44,828 nucleotides of DNA, from the NCBI GenBank assembly GCA_029268045.1, contig JAJUHF010000011.1, positions 1 through 44,828 of the forward strand, in the 5' to 3' direction. A program made the translations under genes and the position numbers. The notes under the pieces are model-generated. The model was not told where the DNA came from. It made no database searches and saw only the letters and a program-made list of their open reading frames with translations. The number at the start of each line of letters is the position of its first letter. The stretch's first letter is position 1. Below are positions 41,423 through 44,828 of this stretch, in pieces. The DNA comes from Anseongella ginsenosidimutans (GTDB lineage Bacteria > Bacteroidota > Bacteroidia > Sphingobacteriales > Sphingobacteriaceae).

Positions 41423-42874
41423 ATGGCGTATCTTCACAGCATATTTATTTGTATTTTTCTCTTCCTGGCAGGACATCTCCTAAAACCTTTGCCCGCGCCG
41501 CCGGGTAACCCATCGCCACCGGCTGATCCCGCGTCGCTTGCCGGCGCCTTTTCCACTTTTGAACAGGATGCCCAATTGCGCTACGGGATTGCCGCCATCA
41601 GCGTACTGGACGCGCGTACCGGAGAACCGGTTTTTATCCGGAATGGAAATACGGGCATGGTGCCTGCCTCTACCCTGAAAACAATTACCTCCATCACCAG
41701 TCTGCATCTGCTTGGGCCCGCCTATCGCTATCGTACCGTACTGCAGTATACCGGTGCAATAAACCCCGAGGGGACGCTGCGGGGCGACCTGATTATCCGG
41801 GGAAGCGGGGATCCGACTTTGGGCTCTTCGCGCTGGCCGACTACCACAGAGAAAGCGGTGCTTGAAAACTGGGCGGATGCCGTGAAAAAGGCCGGAATCC
41901 GGCGCGTTGAGGGGCGGATCATCGGAGATCAAAGCCGGATGGGCACCCAGAGCGTTCCGGGGGGCTGGCAATGGGATGATATCGGAAATTACTACGGGGC
42001 TGGCAGCAGTGCGCTGAATTGGAGGGAAAATCAATTCGATATTTTATTGCGGCCTACGCAAGTTGGCGGACCGGTCCAGCGGATTGGGACCCGTCCCGAA
42101 ATGGATTACCTTGATTTTGTCAATGAACTGACAACCGGACCCGCCGGCACCGGGGATCGGGCCTACGTTTACCTGCCGCCTTACCGCGATGTCGCATACC
42201 TGCGCGGAACCTTTGCCATCGACGCGGGGAAACCAGCTATTTCCGCCGCCCTGCCCGATCCCGCCTTCGACTGCGCTTACCGGTTCCTTCAAGTCTTGGA
42301 ATCAAACGGGATCGCGGTTTCCGGAAAGGCGACCACGGACCGTCGCCTTCAATTGGAGGGAACCGCCCTCCCCGGAGGCGGCAAGGAGCTGGGGGCCAGC
42401 TGGTCTCCGATGTTGAGTGATATTATCCGGGAATTCAATGATCACAGCATCAATCTGTATGGAGAAAGTCTGGTTAAAACGCTGGCCATTGAAAACGGAA
42501 AGCAAGGCAGCACCCCGGCAGGAATTCGTTTGATCCGGGAGTTCTGGGCCGATAGAGGCATTGATTCGGCCAGTCTGGTGGTGGACGACGGAAGCGGACT
42601 GAGCCCCGCGAACCGGGTAACGGTTTCAACCATGTCCCGGATCCTTCAGGATGCCCGGAAGGCCTCTTGGTTCGGTGACTTTTACGAGGCGCTTCCCGTT
42701 CAGAACGGGATGCGCATGAAAAGCGGGTTCATTCAGGGGGTGCGGGGATACGCCGGGTATCATACGGCCCGCAGCGGCCGGGAATATACCTTTGCTTTTA
42801 TTGTCAATAATTACAATGGAAGCGGCTCGGCGATGCGGCGCAAAATGTGGTCCATCCTGGATCATTTAAAGTAA
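41423..42874 (+). CDS. dacB: D-alanyl-D-alanine carboxypeptidase/endopeptidase (PBP4, class C-type)
   Basis: 483 residues with a signal peptide (about 1-22). Penicillin-binding motifs: SxxK as ASTLK with Ser83 and Lys86, SxN as HSINLYGES, and KSG in MKSGFIQG. The insert between SxxK and SxN (IIRGSGDPTLGSS, IIGDQSRMGTQSV, DIGNYYGAGSSALNWRENQF) is typical of S13 PBP4. It trims peptidoglycan cross-links in the periplasm. Its start lies 64 bases after asd, so the two may be partly co-transcribed. Confidence 0.96.
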   Translation: MAYLHSIFICIFLFLAGHLLKPLPAPPGNPSPPADPASLAGAFSTFEQDAQLRYGIAAISVLDARTGEPVFIRNGNTGMVPASTLKTITSITSLHLLGPAYRYRTVLQYTGAINPEGTLRGDLIIRGSGDPTLGSSRWPTTTEKAVLENWADAVKKAGIRRVEGRIIGDQSRMGTQSVPGGWQWDDIGNYYGAGSSALNWRENQFDILLRPTQVGGPVQRIGTRPEMDYLDFVNELTTGPAGTGDRAYVYLPPYRDVAYLRGTFAIDAGKPAISAALPDPAFDCAYRFLQVLESNGIAVSGKATTDRRLQLEGTALPGGGKELGASWSPMLSDIIREFNDHSINLYGESLVKTLAIENGKQGSTPAGIRLIREFWADRGIDSASLVVDDGSGLSPANRVTVSTMSRILQDARKASWFGDFYEALPVQNGMRMKSGFIQGVRGYAGYHTARSGREYTFAFIVNNYNGSGSAMRRKMWSILDHLK

Positions 42875-42970
42875 TTTTTCGCGCGCAGAAAGTGATCAAA
42901 AATGAACGGGTTTTTGGAATTTTCTTTCTAGATTCGGGAGATGATCACGTAGTTAGATGAACCCTGAACC

Positions 42971-44422
42971 ATGATTACATTTATAATTTCCATACTGCTA
43001 TTGCTATCGGGCTATTTCTTTTACTCCCGCCTGGTCGAAAGGATCTTTGTAATTGACCCGAAGAAGGCGACCCCGGCAACTTCGATGGCTGACGGAGTCG
43101 ATTACCTGGTGCTCCCGGGCTGGAAAATATTTCTTATACAATTTCTGAATATTGCCGGACTGGGCCCCATTTTCGGCGCAGTTGCAGGGGCGATGTGGGG
43201 ACCGGTAGCGTTTCTTTGGATAGCCCTGGGATCGGTCCTGGCAGGTGGGGTACATGATTATTTTTCGGGGATGCTTAGCCTGCGGCATAATGGGAAAAGC
43301 ATTTCGGAAATTGCGGGGATGTACCTCGGTACCGGTGTCAAGCAGTTCATGCGGGCATTTACCGTCATTCTGTTGGTCATGGTGGGCGCGGTTTTCCTGG
43401 TGGGGCCGGCCCGTATTCTGGCCGACATGACTTCCGGATACGTGGATTTCGGCTTTTGGGTCGCCACCATCTTTGGCTATTATATCCTTTCCACAATCCT
43501 TCCCATTGACAAGGTCATCGGCAAGGTGTATCCGGTATTCGGGTTTGCCCTGTTGTTTATGGCCGCTGGGATCCTGGTGATGATGTTCTGGAACGGCCTG
43601 GCCGTACCGGAGCTTACGATTTCCAACCTGTTTAGCAACCAACACGAACGTGCCGGAAGTTTTCCGGTGTTTCCCATGCTTTTTATAACCATTGCTTGCG
43701 GTGCGATATCGGGGTTTCATGCCACGCAGTCCCCATTGATGGCCCGCTGTATGTCCAATGAGCGGCAGGGGCGCGCTATTTTTTATGGAACGATGATCAC
43801 CGAAGGTATTGTCGCCATGATATGGGCGGCCATCAGCATGTGTTTTTTTGGCGGAGTGGGCGAACTCAACGGGGTCATGGCGTCCAATGGGGGGAATGCC
43901 GCACTGGTCGTGAATGAAATCTGCATCACCCTGCTTGGCACGGTTGGCGGAGCCCTCGCGCTCCTGGGTGTGGTGGCAGCCCCCATTACTTCGGGGGATA
44001 CGGCTTTTCGCGGTGCGCGGCTGATCGTTGCCGATTTTACGAAGATCAAACAGGGCCCGTTCCGAAACAGATTATTGATTGCCGCGCCGCTGTTCCTGTG
44101 TGGTTATCTACTAACACTGATCGATTTTGGAATCATCTGGCGCTATTTTGCCTGGACTAACCAGACATTGGCCACCATTGTATTATGGACCATTACCGTA
44201 TGGCTTATCCGGGAATCAAAAGCATACTGGATCGCCTTGGTCCCGGCCGTATTTATGACCTCGGTGGTGGTTTCCTATATTCTCGTGGCTCCGGAAGGAT
44301 TCAATCTGCCGGCGCCCCTTTCACAGGGAATTGGGGCAGCAACCGGCTTGATTTTCCTCCTGGCGACCCTCTGGCATATCCGGTCCGTCTCCTGGAAGAT
44401 GAAACCCCGGATGCAAAGCTGA
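42971..44422 (+). CDS. cstA: Carbon starvation protein A family transporter (short form)
   Basis: 483 residues, shorter than E. coli CstA (about 700). About 12-13 membrane spans. Motifs: ATPATSMADGVDYL, IAGLGPIFGAVAGAMWGP (the family signature), HDYFSGMLSLRHNGKSISEI, GFHATQSPLMARC and GDTAFRGARLIVADF. CstA/BtsT proteins import peptides or pyruvate at starvation. The substrate of this short form is not set. Gene end is 6 bases from the convergent outer-membrane gene. The 96-base leader has weak promoter-like boxes with non-standard spacing. Confidence 0.95.
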   Translation: MITFIISILLLLSGYFFYSRLVERIFVIDPKKATPATSMADGVDYLVLPGWKIFLIQFLNIAGLGPIFGAVAGAMWGPVAFLWIALGSVLAGGVHDYFSGMLSLRHNGKSISEIAGMYLGTGVKQFMRAFTVILLVMVGAVFLVGPARILADMTSGYVDFGFWVATIFGYYILSTILPIDKVIGKVYPVFGFALLFMAAGILVMMFWNGLAVPELTISNLFSNQHERAGSFPVFPMLFITIACGAISGFHATQSPLMARCMSNERQGRAIFYGTMITEGIVAMIWAAISMCFFGGVGELNGVMASNGGNAALVVNEICITLLGTVGGALALLGVVAAPITSGDTAFRGARLIVADFTKIKQGPFRNRLLIAAPLFLCGYLLTLIDFGIIWRYFAWTNQTLATIVLWTITVWLIRESKAYWIALVPAVFMTSVVVSYILVAPEGFNLPAPLSQGIGAATGLIFLLATLWHIRSVSWKMKPRMQS

Positions 44423-44427
44423 ACCGG

Positions 44428-44828
44428 TCAGAAAGTATATCCGAATGAAAGGCTGAAGTAATAGGGGATAAAATAGCCATCGCCGAAAACCGGTGTTATG
44501 CCTGCGCGGAAATTAAACCCTCCATCTGCCGGTTGCAGCCGGTATCCGAAATGAAGGTGTCCGAAGGTATTGTTGAAGGGGTCGTCGTCTTCATCTTTAT
44601 CTTTCTTATCCCCGATGGAAACCAAGGTGGCTCCGGCGCCGATCTCAAAAAAGCGTCGGTCGTCCTTGCCAAAAAGATAGTTCAGCGCGATTGGAAACAA
44701 GACGGCACCCACATCGTCTATTATCTTAAATCCTCCCACGCCGATCTTTCCGCCAAACCCATCCACCTCGTTGGAAAAACGGGTATCAAAGTTAAACGAG
44801 GCGATACCCGGCCCTCCCAGTTCGGCAT
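44428..44828 (-). CDS. Outer-membrane beta-barrel protein, C-terminal part (5' end outside window)
   Basis: About 133 residues are visible, in the frame starting at 44826. Alternating strands with turns rich in Asp and Gly (NFDTRFSNEVDGFGGKIGVG, LHFGYRLQPADGGFNFRAGI) and the final YYFSLSFGYTF with terminal Phe show an outer-membrane barrel of the small porin/OmpA-barrel kind. A very acidic loop (KKDKDEDDDP) lies at one turn, probably outward-facing. No more can be said without the N-terminus. Convergent with cstA. Confidence 0.8.
   Translation of the reverse strand, partial: AELGGPGIASFNFDTRFSNEVDGFGGKIGVGGFKIIDDVGAVLFPIALNYLFGKDDRRFFEIGAGATLVSIGDKKDKDEDDDPFNNTFGHLHFGYRLQPADGGFNFRAGITPVFGDGYFIPYYFSLSFGYTF

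Noticed and set aside
1-44828. CRISPR arrays, insertion sequences, prophage or integrative element signs
   Set aside because: No spaced repeat series, transposase or integrase motifs, or terminal inverted repeats found. Neither tRNA gene is followed by a visible duplicate of its 3' end.

Overview
The window comes from a Bacteroidota chromosome. The evidence is a SusC/SusD pair, a TonB-dependent receptor paired with a DUF4249 lipoprotein, DUF2723, DUF4959, DUF4998 and DUF5000 domains, and promoters of the Bacteroidota type (TTG, about 20 bases, TAnnTTTG) with few Shine-Dalgarno sites. The base composition looks GC-rich for the phylum. The AccA N-terminus reads more like Sphingobacteriales or Cytophagales than Flavobacteriaceae, but I cannot fix the genus. 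No transposase, integrase, phage gene, rRNA or CRISPR array is visible. No stretch longer than about 230 bases lacks a gene.

Positions 1-15545 (+) form a polysaccharide/glycolipid utilization locus. It holds the end of a GH59 (galactocerebrosidase family) enzyme, a secreted GH2 enzyme, an SGNH esterase-like protein, a second GH2 enzyme with a twin-arginine start, SusC, SusD, two paralogous surface lipoproteins ending in DUF5000 (discoidin-like) domains, and a secreted glycerophosphodiester phosphodiesterase. The predicted chemistry is removal of beta-galactosyl-type sugars, ester cleavage and cleavage of glycerol phosphodiesters. I infer a glycolipid or glycerol-substituted galactoside substrate. 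A palindrome lies just before susC.

Positions 15542-21318 (-) hold a lipoprotein metallophosphoesterase tail to tail with the phosphodiesterase, a DUF4249 lipoprotein with its TonB-dependent receptor, a coiled-coil membrane protein and a DUF72 gene broken by an internal deletion.

Positions 21482-28213 are a mixed accessory stretch. They carry a stand-alone CinA C-terminal-type amidase, a HepT/DUF86-like protein that seems to have lost its RNase motif, a DUF892 ferritin-like stress protein, a UPF0175 antitoxin-like protein, a Tat-exported Gfo/Idh/MocA oxidoreductase with a cysteine cluster, a sulfatase, an L-fucose-dehydrogenase-like SDR with Asn in place of the catalytic Lys, a Cys-rich lipoprotein and tRNA-Asn.

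Positions 28261-44828 are mostly housekeeping: accA, a large DUF2723 membrane protein, tRNA-Gln, prs, rplY, pth, trhO, two small proteins of unknown function, an L-threonine-dehydrogenase-like epimerase-family protein, a lamin-tail-domain secreted protein, asd, a PBP4-type dacB, cstA, and the end of an outer-membrane beta-barrel gene that runs off the edge.
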